Below, in pieces: positions 18,804 to 31,222 of a stretch of 64,000 nt of DNA (its first letter is position 1; the number at the start of each line of letters is the position of its first letter). Source of the DNA: Stenogyne calaminthoides (taxonomy: Eukaryota > Streptophyta > Magnoliopsida > Lamiales > Lamiaceae); contig JBBCBC010000016.1 of the NCBI GenBank assembly GCA_037126765.1, forward strand, positions 15,178,728 to 15,242,727. The letters run 5' to 3'. The notes beneath the pieces are model-generated. The model did not search any database, was not told the DNA's origin, and saw only the letters and a list, made by a program, of their open reading frames with translations. The position numbers and the translations under genes were made by a program.

Positions 18804-20515
18804 CATCCAACTTGGTAAGTATCGCATATTTTACAGGGATTATCAAAACAGCAGAGGAAGAGATAGGAGGCCAGCTGAGAGATCTCCAGAAAGGACCAAA
18901 TATGATGACCGAAGAGATGATCACAGAATGGATCGCAGAGAAGATAAGAAAAGAGATGATCGGTCTGATGAAAGAAGAGACAACATATCTGAGAGAAGAA
19001 ATTCTGATTAAAATCAGACAGGTAAGTCACATGACATATTCTACAGACGGAATGACTCACCTGGCAGAAAAAGTTCCATAGATCGTGGAGTGTGTTTCAA
19101 CTGTGAGAAACCAGGTCATTACAGCGGCTATAGAGACAGGAAAGCCATGGTTGCCGATACATCAGAAATTGATGATTCTTATCTGCCTTCAGAGGATTCA
19201 GGCTACTCATCTGTAGAAGATTTCTGTTTGATAAGAAACGCTGATGATTTCTACCACTACGATGATTTGATATTCTCTTCTGATGATGAAATCTGTCTGA
19301 TGGCTAAGAAGGAAGTCCAATTTGAGGTAACCTCTAAACCTTCTGCTCTTTCAGTTTCCACATCAGCTATGATTAGCACACCTGCTGGAGAGATTGACTT
19401 CCAGCTCTATTCTGAGCAATTGCTTGATGATCTCTCTAACGCAGTTAAACACTTATACGATAGTGGAAGCCAAAAACGATAAGCTAATGATTGAAAATAC
19501 TCAGCTTGTTAAGGAAAATCTTTGTCGAGAGAACAATCGAACTAAAATCGGTGAAAGTCGCCGAGAAGATAATCAAGAACTGAAAGTTCTGAAAGTTAAC
19601 TCTTCTGATCAGGAGAAGCAGATTAAGGAACAACTAACTATCAATAAACAGCAAGCTGATGATTTTAAAATCCTACAAGCCAAGTTTGATGATCTCTCCC
19701 GACTACATGAGAGTCTGAAATTAACTGAGGATAGTTTACGTAAGAAAATACAGGTTTTCACGAAATCTTCGAAAACCGATCAGGATATGAACAACTATTT
19801 TCGAACAACAACTAACAAGAAGGGAATTGGGTATGAAAACCCATCTACATCCTCAAAAGCCCCGTCTGGTTCACTTAAAAAAGGTGTAATCAAACTAGTT
19901 TCTGATATAGATACACAAAAAGCAAAATATGTATCTGATAAGGGAAAGAGATCTGCTGAACAAGTAAGGCAAGTGCCCAATCAGAAAGGGAACATAAATG
20001 GACCCCAACTAATTAAGCATCAGCCGAGGAATAAACAAAAGAACCCAGTTCTTCTGAAGAGACCTCAACCTGATCAGCAGATTAGGTATCATAAAAGACA
20101 ACCTGTCAAAGGGAAATCTAATCTGAAACCTAATCAGGGTCAGCTGCCTAACAAGCAAGCTAAAGGTAAACTGCTAAGACCATTTATGCCAAAAAGATAT
20201 GAATCTTTTAATGGTAGCAGTCGTACCTACCCTTATAATCAGAAACCTAGGGCTGCTGCACCTGAGCCCCACTGGGTTAAAAGAAGACAAACTACTAGGA
20301 AAAATCCCAAGTCTTCTGATTCACCCAAGGCTCACACAAATAATCATACGGATCAGAATGCATATGAAGAGATGTATGATTATGTAGATGTTTATGGGAG
20401 ACAAATAAGGCCTTCTGATCTATCTGATTACAATAGAAGTGCCCTATTTGTATGGATCCCTAAAACCAACTCTAACACCTCAGGACCCAATCCAAAAGGG
20501 GTACCTAAAGCCTGA
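18804..20515 (+). pseudogene. Copia-1 gag C-terminal part: RD-rich linker, zinc knuckle, coiled coil, basic tail
   Basis: In the frame of 18851 onward one reads an Arg/Asp-rich linker (SRGRDRRPAERSPERTK, then DDRRDDHRMDRREDKKRDDR), interrupted by one TAA near 19008, then GVCFNCEKPGHYSGYRD at about 19087-19137: a CCHC knuckle whose last Cys is lost. An acidic region (PSEDSGYSSVEDF, SSDDEICLMAKKE) follows, a frame change near 19480, then a coiled coil with repeating LKxxx pattern (about 19480-19780). The tail to 20515 is strongly basic (many K, Q, P, N). The knuckle binds genomic RNA; the long tail is typical of SIRE gag. The stop at 20513 and the next frame at 20521 differ by a frame shift. 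Confidence 0.85.
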
Positions 20516-20520
20516 TTTGA

Positions 20521-21780
20521 TTGCAGGTTCGCGTGGGTTTGGCCAACAAAGGAGGTGTACAAGCAACTATCTGGTACATTGATAATGGATGCTCAAGGCA
20601 TATGATTGGAAGCAAACATCTCCTTAACTCTTATACAGAACAAGAAGGCCCACGTGTACTCTTTGGTAATGATAACTTTGGTTTTACCAGAGGATTCAGA
20701 ACCTTAGAGAATGATGATGTACAGGTTACTGGAGTCTCGTATGTCGAAGGTTTAAAGCATAACCTGCTATCAGTTTCACAATTCTGCGACAACAGATTCA
20801 GTGTTGAGTTCTCAACTGATCAGTGTACTATCAAGAATCGAGCTACTCAACAGATCTTGTTAATTGGTTCAAGGAAAGGTATGATTTATACAGCAGATTG
20901 GAACAGTTGTCCAAGAAATGCATGCCTGATTGTTAAGAGTTCCAAAAGTAGCAGTTAGCTCTGGCACAAAAGAATGAGTCATCCGAACTTTAAAACTCTT
21001 AACAAGATAGCAATGATGTTTTTGGTTGAGGGACTTCCGAATGAGGTATTCTCTAAGGATCAGACATGTGTCGCATGTCAGAAGGGAAAACAGGTTAAAG
21101 CCTCATTCAAGGGAATCCTTGGACCAGCATCCAGCAGAGTATTGCAACTACTCCATATGGACTTATTTGGACAAGTTACACCAGTCAGTCTTAGCGGACG
21201 CAAATATAATCTGGTAATCGTGGATGATTATTCCAAGTTTACTTGGGTTATATTCTTGTATAAGAAGAATGAGACAACAACAAAGATACCTGAGCTGCTC
21301 AAGAAACTACAAAACGAAAAGGGTGTCAGTATAGTGAAAATCAGATCAGATAAAGGTACAGAATTTATGAACTCTTTTATTACTGATTTTTACACTAAGT
21401 TTGGTATACATCATGAGACATCAGCTGCAAGAACGCCACAACAGAATGGTGTAGCAGAACGGAGAAACAGAACACTCAAAAAAGCTGCTCGCACTATGTT
21501 AGCTGAACATGCAACACCAAGCCGTTTATGGGCAGAAGCCATAATACTGCATGCCACACTCATAACAGATGCTCTCTGACTAAGGCTCACTACAAAACAC
21601 CCTATGAACTGTGGAAGGGCAGAAAACCTCGTGTTTCTTACTTCCATGTTTTTGGGTGCAAGTGTTTCATACACAACAATGGGAAGAGTCAGTTGAAGAC
21701 TTTTGAGGCCAAGTCAGATGAGGGTATATTCTTAGGATATTCCTCATCCAGCAAGGCTTTCAGGGTTTAGAACAGGCGAA
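20521..21780 (+). pseudogene. Copia-1 protease and integrase
   Basis: Protease: WYIDNGCSRHM, with active site 20582-20590 reading DNG instead of the DSG/DTG of working elements, so the catalytic triplet is damaged. Then GLKHNLLSVSQFCD and GMIYTADWNSC. Integrase: zinc finger LWHKRMSHPNF (after TAG at about 20956) and CVACQKGKQVKA; core with HMDLFG (about 21155), VDDYSKFTWV, IRSDKGTEFM and TPQQNGVAERRNRTLKKAAR (about 21432-21490), i.e. all three acidic residues. A frame change near 21575 leads to KTPYELWKGRKPRVSYFHVF and GIFLGYSSSSKAFRV, ending at a TAG near 21768. Integrase inserts the DNA copy in the nucleus. Confidence 0.92.
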
Positions 21781-23011
21781 CCCTAGTTGTGGAAGAAATA
21801 CCTCATGTGGTCTTTGATGAAACATCTTCTGAACAAGAGAAATCTGCCTCAGAACAAGAAGTACCAGATCAACCGGTACCTGATGCACAGAAAATAGATC
21901 AGCTAAGTATCAAGGAAAAAGGATCAGAACACGTAACAATGTATATTCTAGATCCTGCTGATTCACCAGGTCAATCAGACCCTAAGGTACGTACAACTAT
22001 CAATAAAGTAGCTGGTACAGCTGAGACAGTATCAACTGAACCATCTGGTTCAGGGAGAACACCTGAAGTTCCTATGGACAGACATCAGCACATGATGAGT
22101 CCAACATCAGCTGAGACTTGTCCATGTCAAGTGGATCATAAGTCTGCACCACTCCCCATCACTAGTAATGAACTACTATCAGAAGAGGATGATGTTCTCC
22201 ATACAGATGCAAATCAGAAAAGAAGGACCTGGGTAACCAGTCATCCAACTGATCTGATCATCGGAGACCCATCTGATAGAGTTAAAACTAGACATCAGAT
22301 TGGTGAAAGTGTCTTGTATTGTTGTTATCTGTCTTTGAAGGAACCAACTGAAGTAGAGGAAGCTCTACAAGATGCAAACTGGATTCTAGCCATGCAAGAA
22401 GAACTGGAACATTTTGAGAGGAATCAGGTTTGGAAACTGGTGGACAGACCAACCCATCAAGATGTGATTGGTACAAAGTGGTTATTCAAGAACAAGAGAG
22501 ATGAGAATAATATCATAACCAGAAATAAGGCAAGACTTGTTGCTAAGGGGTATTCACAATCAGAAGGAATTGATTATGATGAGACCTTTGCACCAGTCGC
22601 TCGCCTGGAAGCCATTTGGTTGTTTTTGGCATATGCTGCCCACAGAGGGTTTATTGTGTATCAGATGGATGTAAAGAGTGCATTCTTAAATGGGAAACTA
22701 GCTGAGGAAGTTTATGTTGAACAACCTCCAGGCTTTGAAAAAGGCGACCAGGTGTACCGTTTAAGAAAAGCTCTTTATGGCCTGAAACAAGCTCCTCGAG
22801 CTTGGTATGATACACTCTCTCAGTTCGTGATAGACAGTGGTTTCACTAAAGGAATAGTGGATAGAACCTTATTCAGAATAGAAGATGGAGAAGATATTCT
22901 GATGGTTTAGATTTATGTGGACGACATCATCTTCGGATCTCCCAACAAGAGTTTATGTGAAAAATTCAGCAAGCTGATGCAAGGGAAGTTCGAGATATCC
23001 ATGATCGGTTA
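21781..23011 (+). pseudogene. Copia-1 linker and reverse transcriptase, 5' part
   Basis: After EEIPHVVFDE a 180-residue variable linker leads to the reverse transcriptase: ALQDANWILAMQEELEHFER, VIGTKWLFKNKRDE, NKARLVAKGYSQSEGIDYDE, VYQMDVKSAFLNGKL, YVEQPPGFEKGD and LYGLKQAPRAWYD, then the catalytic YVDDIIFGS at about 22916-22942. A TAG at 22907-22909 precedes YVDD. The domain is cut after FEISMIG by Copia-2; GGTTA (23007-23011) is the left half of its duplication and the frame resumes at 37187. Confidence 0.93.
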
Positions 23012-24896
23012 TGTTGGGAGATGAATTTTAATAAAGATTTATGATTTTGATTAAGATCCCAAAACCCCTGAGTATGACATGTTCAGAATGATCTTGATAA
23101 GTTGAGTCAGGATTCAGTTTTAGAATATTCAGGATGTTATCTGCAGAATGTATAGTCAGCAGATATAGTTCAGGATAGTTACTGAAGACTCAGTAGGATA
23201 CTGAGTAACTGAAGACTCAGCACATCAGTCAGTATAAACTACAAAGATTCAGAAGACCCTGAAGACTCTGAAGACACAAAGACTGAAGACTGAGAAACTG
23301 AAGATCAAGAATACTGAAGGCACGGTAATTACTGAAGAAATAGTAATGTACTGAATCCTCAGTATGAACCTGAATGTTCCGAGGCACTGAATATATCTAT
23401 CTGAAGGATGCAATACTGAGAAGATCGCGATTCCTTAGAAAGATAGATATCTGCCAAGACATTCAAATGCAGACAAAAGGAACTAAGTCAGAAGTGTTGT
23501 TAAGGTTATATCAAACTCAGAGTTTGTAACCAAAAAGAGCCGTTGAAGGTGTCTACCTTTAACTGGAGACAAAAGTCAAAAAGAGAAAGACAACACTGTA
23601 CCATACTGACACTGACAGTGACAGGTCTCTGAAAAAGATGTCAGATGTACAAAAGTTCCAGACTGCAAAAAGTGAAGACCGGCTACATGGAAGGCTATTG
23701 CCTAGAAAGTGTTAGGGAGTTTCAAACCCTAAATATAGCCGTTTCACACACCACAAGAGGAAACTCACGAAGTTGTCTCTCCAACGGATAGTTTTCAAGA
23801 GTGACCTTGGTGTATGCCTATAAATACTGGTGACCCTCTACATTGTAAGGTTACGGGAAATTTATACGCAACTTAAGAGCTCAAGCCTATTCTTGTAAAA
23901 GTTAAAAGCACTCGAAAAACTTAGAATTTCCCAAGTGCTTCAATATTGAAGAGAGCTCACTATACTAAGCCTAGCTTGATAAGAATTATCAAAGCTTAGT
24001 CGAGATATCCTAACCCTTTGCATTGTGCTTCATTGTAAAGGATATCTCATCTAGTTGAAACCAACCAAGAAACCCCAAACCCTTGTGAAGGTAGTTGGAG
24101 TGTGTTTGTTGGTGAGAAGTGTTGTAAAGAGTTAGTAAACTACGGCGGAGTAGTCGGAAAACTCTAGAGGAGAAGTTAGTAAGCTACGGGGTAGTCGAAA
24201 GCTTGTGTGTGATTGAGTAAAGTAAACTACGGAGGTAGTCAAAAAGCTCAAGGTCGGGTTGAGTAAGTAAACTCACGTGGAGTAGTCGAGAAAACTTCGG
24301 GCGAGTTGAGTAAGTAAACTACTGAGGTAGTCGAGAAAGCTCATTGTTGATAGTGAATTTCTCACGAAGAGTGAGAGAGTGGGCGTAGGAGCTTGAGTCT
24401 ACGAACCAATATAATTGTTGTGTTCTTTATTGCTTTCCTTATCTCGTACTTATCATTTGCATTGACTTGATTTTGAAAGCATACTTTTCATCGATATTAG
24501 GTTGGAATCAATCCTTTGAAGTTGCATAAGTGAATCCGCAGCCTAATCACTATTTCATAAAGGGAAGGTTTTACGCAAACTTAAAAGCAGTATAAAAAGG
24601 GACAAACCATTCGCTGACCCGAAAAGTAGCTAGAACAGATAGTTACCCATTCCGAGGGTTGATAAGTTAGATTATCTCGATCCAAGCAACTCGGGATCGG
24701 GACTCGGTTGGGATTATCGAGGTTTAAGAAAAAGCGACTCGGGATCTCTTCTCTCGGTGAACTTTGATGAGCGATCGTCTGGCTTCTCGGAACCTAAGCA
24801 AGGATTTACCCATTGGTGACCTCGAAAAGAAAAAGTTTTAAAAACGAACACGTGTATTCCCCCATACACGTGTAAGACTCGTTTTCGGGACCAACA
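23012..24896 (+). repeat. Copia-2 5' LTR
   Basis: Starts TGTTGGGAGATGAATTT and ends GGGACCAACA. U3 has many CTGAAGACT words between 23180 and 23340. TATAAATA lies at 23819-23826. From 24125 to 24360 an AGTAAACTACGGxGGTAGTC motif of about 45-55 bp is repeated five to six times. Differences from the 3' LTR are concentrated in CTG/CAG words. Confidence 0.93.
24125..24360 (+). repeat. AGTAAACTACGG..GTAGTC tandem repeats in the Copia-2 LTR
   Basis: The motif GAGTAAGTAAACTACxxxGTAGTCG, about 45-55 bp apart, recurs at least five times; the 3' LTR has the same array at about 36380-36600. CTAC and GTAG inside each unit are complementary, so each copy can form a small hairpin (CTAC..GTAG). It lies downstream of the TATA box, in R/U5. 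Confidence 0.7.
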
Positions 24897-24898
24897 AG

Positions 24899-24911
24899 TG
24901 GTATCGGAAGC
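24899..24911 (+). other. PBS of Copia-2 (altered)
   Basis: TGGTATCGGAAGC two bases after the LTR, corresponding to TGGTATCAGAGC with an A-to-G and an extra base. The change CAG to CGG is of the kind seen throughout this element. Confidence 0.75.
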
Positions 24912-25022
24912 GGTGGTTCAACTTGATTTCTTTGTGTTGACCAAAGTTTTATTTTAAAAAATACTTGTGGTCTATCGGTGATCTTATTTTTTGAAACCTT
25001 TATTTTTCAAGAGATCGGAAAA

Positions 25023-27290
25023 ATGTCTTCTAAAAACTTCCCATGTTCTCGATTGGAGAACTATGATCTAACCGAGAATCTTTGGCTCATCGTATTCCAA
25101 ACATGAGCGTATGTGGAGTGGTCTCTCAGGACCATTCGGTTTCTTGTAGTGAAAAAAGATGAGAGAATTGATCCTAAAAATTTCCTAAGTCGATGACCAA
25201 TTGACTCTGAGGAGAGAAAAGTTAGTCAATCTAGACTACATTGCAAAAGACACACTATCTGACACAATTGATGATGGTGTGATGGGAATGATCTCTCACC
25301 GAATCTTGCTAAAGAGATTTGGGATACACTTGTTATGTGCCAAACAGATCATATAAAAAGAAAACAAACTTTTCGTTGGCAATTGGAAAATACGGTTTTG
25401 AAAATGGATGATGGTGAATAAATAGACAATTTGGAAGTCGATTCACTAGCATCATGAATGATCTAAATGCACTTGGAAAGAAATACCCACAGAGAGAAGT
25501 TGCATTGAAAATTCTTAGAGGTCTATCTAAGAAATGGGATATTCATGCGGTGGTGATTGAAAACACCAAGAATATTAACTCAATGCCTTACCAACAAGTC
25601 TTCTCGAAATGAAAAGCCTATGAATTTGTAATTGATAAGAAATCCAAAAAGGCCGACAAAGAAAGATGATTCTTCATCGAGTAAGAATGTGGCCTTAAAA
25701 GCCAAAGGTAAAACTTCGAGAACCCCATGCCAAAAATCGGGGATGAGCTTGAGGAAAAGCTAGAGCGATGGCAAGAAGGTTTGATAGACTGAGATTGGAA
25801 AATACAAAAAACTTGAAAACCCGAGGGATCAATCGAGAAGAAGAAAGACTGAAAATTTAAGGATTCATCGGTTGAAAGGACTTTGGGAAGAAAATGATCG
25901 GGATGATGATGCTATAAGATCTTTAGGCCGGAAGAAAGGTTCTCGATTTGAGTCTTAAGGAGAGAAAAAAGGCCATGATTGCAAAAAGGCCATGAGAAGA
26001 ACACTCGAGGAGGATCTAGCTCTTCGGATGAGATATTCTCGGGCGGTGAAAGTGATGACATCACATCGATGGCCATTGAGGAGGTAAACTCTTCTTTCTC
26101 TGTTGTTGCTCCTACACTAGCACAAGAGTTTTTCAAGTTCCACCGAAAGCTTGATCATTTTTGACTTTGATGGATTCTTTTCGAGAATCGATGAAGGACT
26201 ATGCCTGTTTTTGCAAGGATTGCTAAATCAAACTCAAGAAGCGAGAATAAGGAACCGAAAATTTGAAAATCTAAAATGGAAAAACTCTAGCAATATCGAA
26301 GTCACTTCTCAATTAATGGGAGCTCTTGATGAACTGGATGTTACGAAAGTACAACTCTCGAGAGAAAGAGATAGTTGATAGTGTCCCTAAGCGAAAAAGC
26401 TAGAGAAATCCTTCGAAGAGATTGACTAATCGTAATCGAAAGTTCAATGACCTCTCCGAGAAGCATAAAACTCTACAGAGCTGTGAGGATAGTGCAAAAG
26501 AAGAAGTTAACTCTATTGAATAATGCATCTAATGTAATAGATGAAATTGAGTTACCAGAGATCTGTGACTATAAAATCTGGATTGGGATATATTCGAGGG
26601 GAACCTCACAAGGTCATCTAAATCTTTTTGCGTCAAGTAGCAAGAAGACTATCTTTGTAAAACCGAGGGCACCTACACTTCAAAGCGAAGAAATGCCCAA
26701 GGTTGTAGACAAGGGAAAAGGACCTATGGTCTCGGTAAAAGCGAATGATCGAGGTTAGAAAGCCCAAACCTCGGTGAAGGCAAGAAAAACTTGAAGCGAT
26801 CGATTTGGAAAGATTCGAGCAAGTACTTCAAAGCCTCGGGCTAAGAATGCAAACCGAAAGGCTCCACCTTTGAACCATCGGAGGAATCCTCGGATGAGAA
26901 ACACTCAGCAGAGACATTCTCAATTGAAGAGACCAAGTCCTCGATTATCTTTGAAAGACCAGATTTCAAGTCTGAGACAACCTAAACCTCACTTGCCCTA
27001 AGGGTAAAGGTTATCCGAACCGAGTCATCAAAGATTTAGACCATTTGCACAAAAAGCCTAAGCATCGAGCGGAAGGCTGAACCAAAGAAGAACTCTAAGG
27101 CACATGTTCATGCTAAAGCTAGCACACATATCTGAAAAAGCGCTAAGGCACCCGAGTAGTGGATGTATATGTTGATGTTTATGGAAGAAAAATTAGCCAC
27201 TCTAAAGTGATTAGAGTTGTCGGTGATTTGGATTAGAAGGTACAACTAACCTCGTAGGACCCTACACAAAATGGGTACCTAAGAATTGAT
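25023..27290 (+). pseudogene. Copia-2 gag
   Basis: Starts MSSKNFPCSRLENYD at 25023, homologous to the start of SIRE gag. Capsid signatures in changing frames: EIWDTLVMCQTDHIKRK (about 25315), FTSIMNDLNALGKKYPQREV, LKILRGLSKKWDIHAVVIEN (about 25440-25570) and KAYEFVIDKKS. The nucleocapsid region is not clearly readable; a zinc knuckle expected near 25970 is only suggested by CKKAMR-like words. Downstream there are acidic (25990-26130) and coiled-coil segments and KVVDKGKGPMVS (about 26700). More than ten frame changes. No function remains. Confidence 0.8.
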
Positions 27291-28560
27291 CATGTTTTCG
27301 GGGAGGAAAACCGGGGCACTAAGGCGATGAAAGATCACATGGCGATGATGAGAGAGATGAAAAAAGCTCGATGTATGGTATCTTGACGGCGGATGCTCAA
27401 GACATATATGAGATTCAAGAAGATGCTCAATGACTATGTTAACCAAGAGGCCCACAGATCACTTTTGGAGATAACTTCAAGGGGCAGACCTGAAGGATAT
27501 GGAACTTTGGAAGTCGACTCAGTTCATATCCATGGTGTTTCATATGTATCTGGATTGAAGCATAACTTGTCATCAATTAGTGATTTCGTGATAAGGGTTT
27601 CAATGTTGAGTTCTCCAAGAACTTATGCTTTGTGAAAGATGATACATCACAGAAAGTATTACTGGCTGGTACAAGAAAAGGGAATGTGTATCTTGCTGAT
27701 TGGAGTTCAACTCCTAAAGATACATGTTTAATTGCTAAAAGTTCCACAGATACCCGGGTTGGTTATGGCATAAAAGAATGAATCACCTAAACTTCAAAAA
27801 ACCACGAACAATCTTGCAAGATTAGCTCTTGTGAGAGGGTTGCCTAATGAAGTGTTCATTAAGGAACACATTTGTGATGTGTGCCAGAAAGGAAAACAAG
27901 TCAAAGCATCATTTAAAAGCAAAGTAGAAGTTTCTACTGAGAGAATACTTCAGCTTTTGCATATGGATCTGTTTGGTCCTATAACACCTGTGAGCACTAA
28001 TGGCAGGAAATATACATTGGTAGTAGTTGATGACTACTCAAGATATACTTGGGTCATATTCTTTTCGAAGAAAGAGACTCGAGATAAAATTTGCGATCAT
28101 TCGAAAAGGCTCGAGAATGAGAAAAATCGAGTGTGGTCAAAATCGGATCGACAAAAAAGGCGAGTTTATAAATCATATCATTTTCGATTATTGTGCAACC
28201 AAATGGAATTCTACATGAAACATCATTTGCAAGGACCCCTCAACAAAATGGTGTTCTTTGAAAGAAGGAGCAGAACTCTGAACGAAAGAAGGCTGCCAAG
28301 GACAATGATAATTTGAAGGCGATATTCTAAAAGATTTTGAAATTTGAAAGGCATCAACAACTGCATGCTACTCTCTCGGAATAGATCCATCTTTGACAAA
28401 AAAGTAAAGGCAAAACGCCTTATGAGCTTTGGAATGAAAGGAAGCCTCTTGTTTCTTTCTTTTCGTGTGTTTGGTTGCAAGTGTTTCATACACAATAATG
28501 GTAAAGATCGGTTGAAAACATTTGATAGTAAAAGGCGATGAAGGAATATTCTTAGGATAT
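27290..28560 (+). pseudogene. Copia-2 protease and integrase
   Basis: Protease begins WYLDGGCSRH (about 27376-27405), DGG in place of DSG. Then VSYVSGLKHNLSSIS, GTRKGNVYLADWSS and ACxAKSS. Integrase: RGLPNEVFIKEHICDVCQKG (27834), HMDLFGPITPVSTNGRKYTL (about 27960), VVDDYSRYTWVIFF (28026), after which the frame is lost repeatedly. The segment around the third acidic residue reads QGPLNKMVFFERRSRTLNER (about 28230-28280), so the catalytic Glu region is present but altered. Damage is denser than in the homologous part of Copia-1. Confidence 0.88.
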
Positions 28561-30745
28561 TCGAAGTCGATAAAAAAGCTTTCGAGTTTACAAGCTGTAG
28601 GACTCTTATTGTGGAGGAAACACCTCATGTTGTTTTTGATGAATCTATTTTGTGTTCGGAAAAGCAGGGAACATGATGCAAATGAACCGACAAAGAGGAT
28701 CACCAAATTAAGCACTAAAGCGAAAGATAAATCATCCATTTTGAATCGAAAAGAAGAAGTCGGTCACTATCTATGATTGGGTGACTCGGACTCGAGATAA
28801 ATAAGTTCGAGGATGGAAATCGGGATGGTGAGACCGGAAAACCAACACTCCAAAGGTGACCAATCCGAGCAGACACGATTCGGACTGTGCACGTAATGCC
28901 AATGAAGATGTGGTCTGGTGAGGCAATTTTCGAATCTATCAACCAAAGGGGAACAAATGTCTCGACAATGTACTAAATAGAATTTCCCTTGAGGAAGATG
29001 ATTTCCTTTTCTCTTTTTGTTGTTCCACGAGTTTCTTTGATTTAACCGAAACCTAACATTTCAAATGTTGAGGATACCATTGAAGGGGAACATCAAGAAG
29101 TAAATGGTTAGATAACCATCCTACAAGCGATTGTGGGTGATCTAGCTGAAGGTGTTAAGACTAGAAGGTTCCATGGAGAGAGTTCACTATTCATTTGCTT
29201 CCTATCGGAGAAATAACTCATTGAGATAGGTGAAGCTCTACAAGATTCTCAGCTGGATTCTTGCCATGCAAGAGGAGGTGAACCAATTCTCGAGGAATGA
29301 AGTATGGGGAGCTAGTAGATAGACGAGAAAGGCACAATGTCATTGGAACCAAGTGGGTTTTCAAGAACAAAAGAGATGAAAACAACAACATTGTGAGAAA
29401 CAAGGCAAAGGCTAGTTGCACAAGGTTATTCCCAAGAAGAAGGCTTGGATTATGATGAAACCTTTGCTTTGTTGCAAGACTAAAGCCATCAGATTGTTTC
29501 TTGCATATCTTTGCCCACATGAAGTTCACAATCTATCGGATGGATGTGAAAAGTGCATTTACGAGCGGCGTGCTTAAAGAAGAGGTTTATGTGGAACAAC
29601 CTCCACGGTTTCAAAGCAGAATGACCAAGTTTCTGGGCTAAGAAAAGCTTTGTATGGTCTTAAACAAGCACCCGAGCATGGTATGATACTCTTTCTCGGT
29701 TTCTTCTTGACCATGGTTTTGTCAAAGGCTGTTGATAGAACTCTGTTCGGGATAGAGGATGGGGAAGATATCTTACTAGTTCGGATATATGTTGATGACA
29801 TCATTTTTGGATCTCAAACCATCAATTTGTGTGAAAAGTTTTCAACAACGATGAAAGGCAAGTTTGAGATTTCAATGATGGGAGAGATGAATTTCTTTCT
29901 AGGACTTCAAGTGAAACAATCAAAGGAAGGAATATTCATCAACCGGGCAAAGTACACCGAGATCGATTGCCAAATATGGTGTGCAAATTGCAATCTGATT
30001 AGAATTCCCATGAATACTAACTACAAGATGGATCGATTAGAAGGCAAATCAAGAAGTCATATCGATTATAGAGGAATCATTGGATCATTGCTCTCTATCT
30101 CACGCCTAGTAGTAGGATATAACATTTCTTTATTGGGATATGTGCAAGATACCAAGCTAATCTAAGGATAGTCACATGGATCTTTGCCAAAAAGATACTG
30201 AAATATCTTAAGGGCACAGTGAATAGAGGATTATGGTATCCAGCTGATGATAACCTAGAGTTAAGTGGTTACTCAGATGTTGATTATGGAGGATGCATAA
30301 TTGACAGGAAGTCCTTGAGAGGAACTTGTCAATTTCTAGAAAGCAAAGTGATATCTTGGTTTTGAAGAAAGCAGGACCTCGATAGCAACAAAGTACTCTT
30401 GAAATTTGAATATATGGTGCGAGGGAAGGCTGCGTGCCGCAATTCTTTGGTTCAGACAACAATTGAGGGATTATAAAGTTGTAGCCAATGAAGTACCAAT
30501 ATTTTGTGACAATAATAGTGCCATTGCTATTTCACAAAACCCGGTATTGCACACCAGATGCAAGCATGTGGATATCAGACATCACTTCATCAGAGATCAT
30601 GTCGGAGAAGAAGAAGGACATAAGGATGGAGAAAATTCATCTTGATAAGCAGAGAGGCGATATCTTGACTAAACCTTTGGCGGAATCAAGATTTCAAGAA
30701 CTTTCGGTTGAATTAGGGATCTTTAGAACCAGGTGTATAGAATAA
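28561..30745 (+). pseudogene. Copia-2 reverse transcriptase and RNase H
   Basis: A long broken linker (28561-29210) is followed by reverse transcriptase pieces: QDSQLDSCHAR (about 29240), LVAQGYSQEEGLDYDETF (about 29410-29463), YGLKQAPEHG (29653), DRTLFGIEDGEDILLVRI, YVDDIIFGSQTI (29788-29820) and KFEISMMGEMNFFLGLQVKQ (to 29920). RNase H: LKYLKGTVNRGLWYPADDN (about 30198), YSDVDYGGCIIDRKS, GTCQFLESKVISWF, then VPIFCDNNSAIAISQNP and HTRCKHVDIRHHFIRDHV (30490-30605), ending DILTKPLAESRFQELSVELG. The catalytic YVDD is intact, the RNase H is split into three frames. Confidence 0.92.
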
Positions 30746-31222
30746 AAAATCGAAAAATTGAAGGTTTTCGGATGCATGAAGTTTTCTCGTAAATCTTACG
30801 AGAAGCTCGAGATAAAATGGAAATCTTGAATCTGAATCTCGAAAACTCAAGAAAGATATCTTGAACCAATTCATACTTTCGATTATTATCTTGACATTTT
30901 ATCAAGATCGACTAAAGTAAGACTGATAGAGGAAATTGGTCGAAGAAGTAATGACTCATGCGATCCATTTATTGCTCAAGTAAATTGGTAATCATTCGCA
31001 ATAAATATAAAAACACCGAGGAATTTTTTTTTTTTTTTGGGGGATCGTTTTAAATTCGAAGAAGGTCAGCGATCATTTAATGCTCTGCTACATTAATGAC
31101 CAATGAGGATATTTTGGCGGCTTACTTTTAGGAGATCGTGGGGTTCAGATATACCGATTAATCGGAGATTAATCTCAACCGTTGTTACTCACCTAACCAA
31201 CACGATTCCCCACGATCTCAAG
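30746..31222 (+). other. Spacer between RNase H and extra ORF of Copia-2
   Basis: No coding similarity. It contains a run of 15 T (31024-31038) and, from 31130 on, AGATCGTGGGG..CCCCACGATCT: AGATCGTGGGG at 31132-31142 and CCCCACGATCT at 31208-31218 are exact reverse complements, so a long-range hairpin could enclose about 65 bp just upstream of the TATA box. Confidence 0.6.

Noticed and set aside
20513..20523. Programmed frameshift or intron between gag and pol of Copia-1
   Set aside because: GATTTGATTGCAG resembles a splice acceptor and the frame changes here, but related SIRE elements join gag and pol without this and many other frame breaks exist; ordinary decay is simpler.
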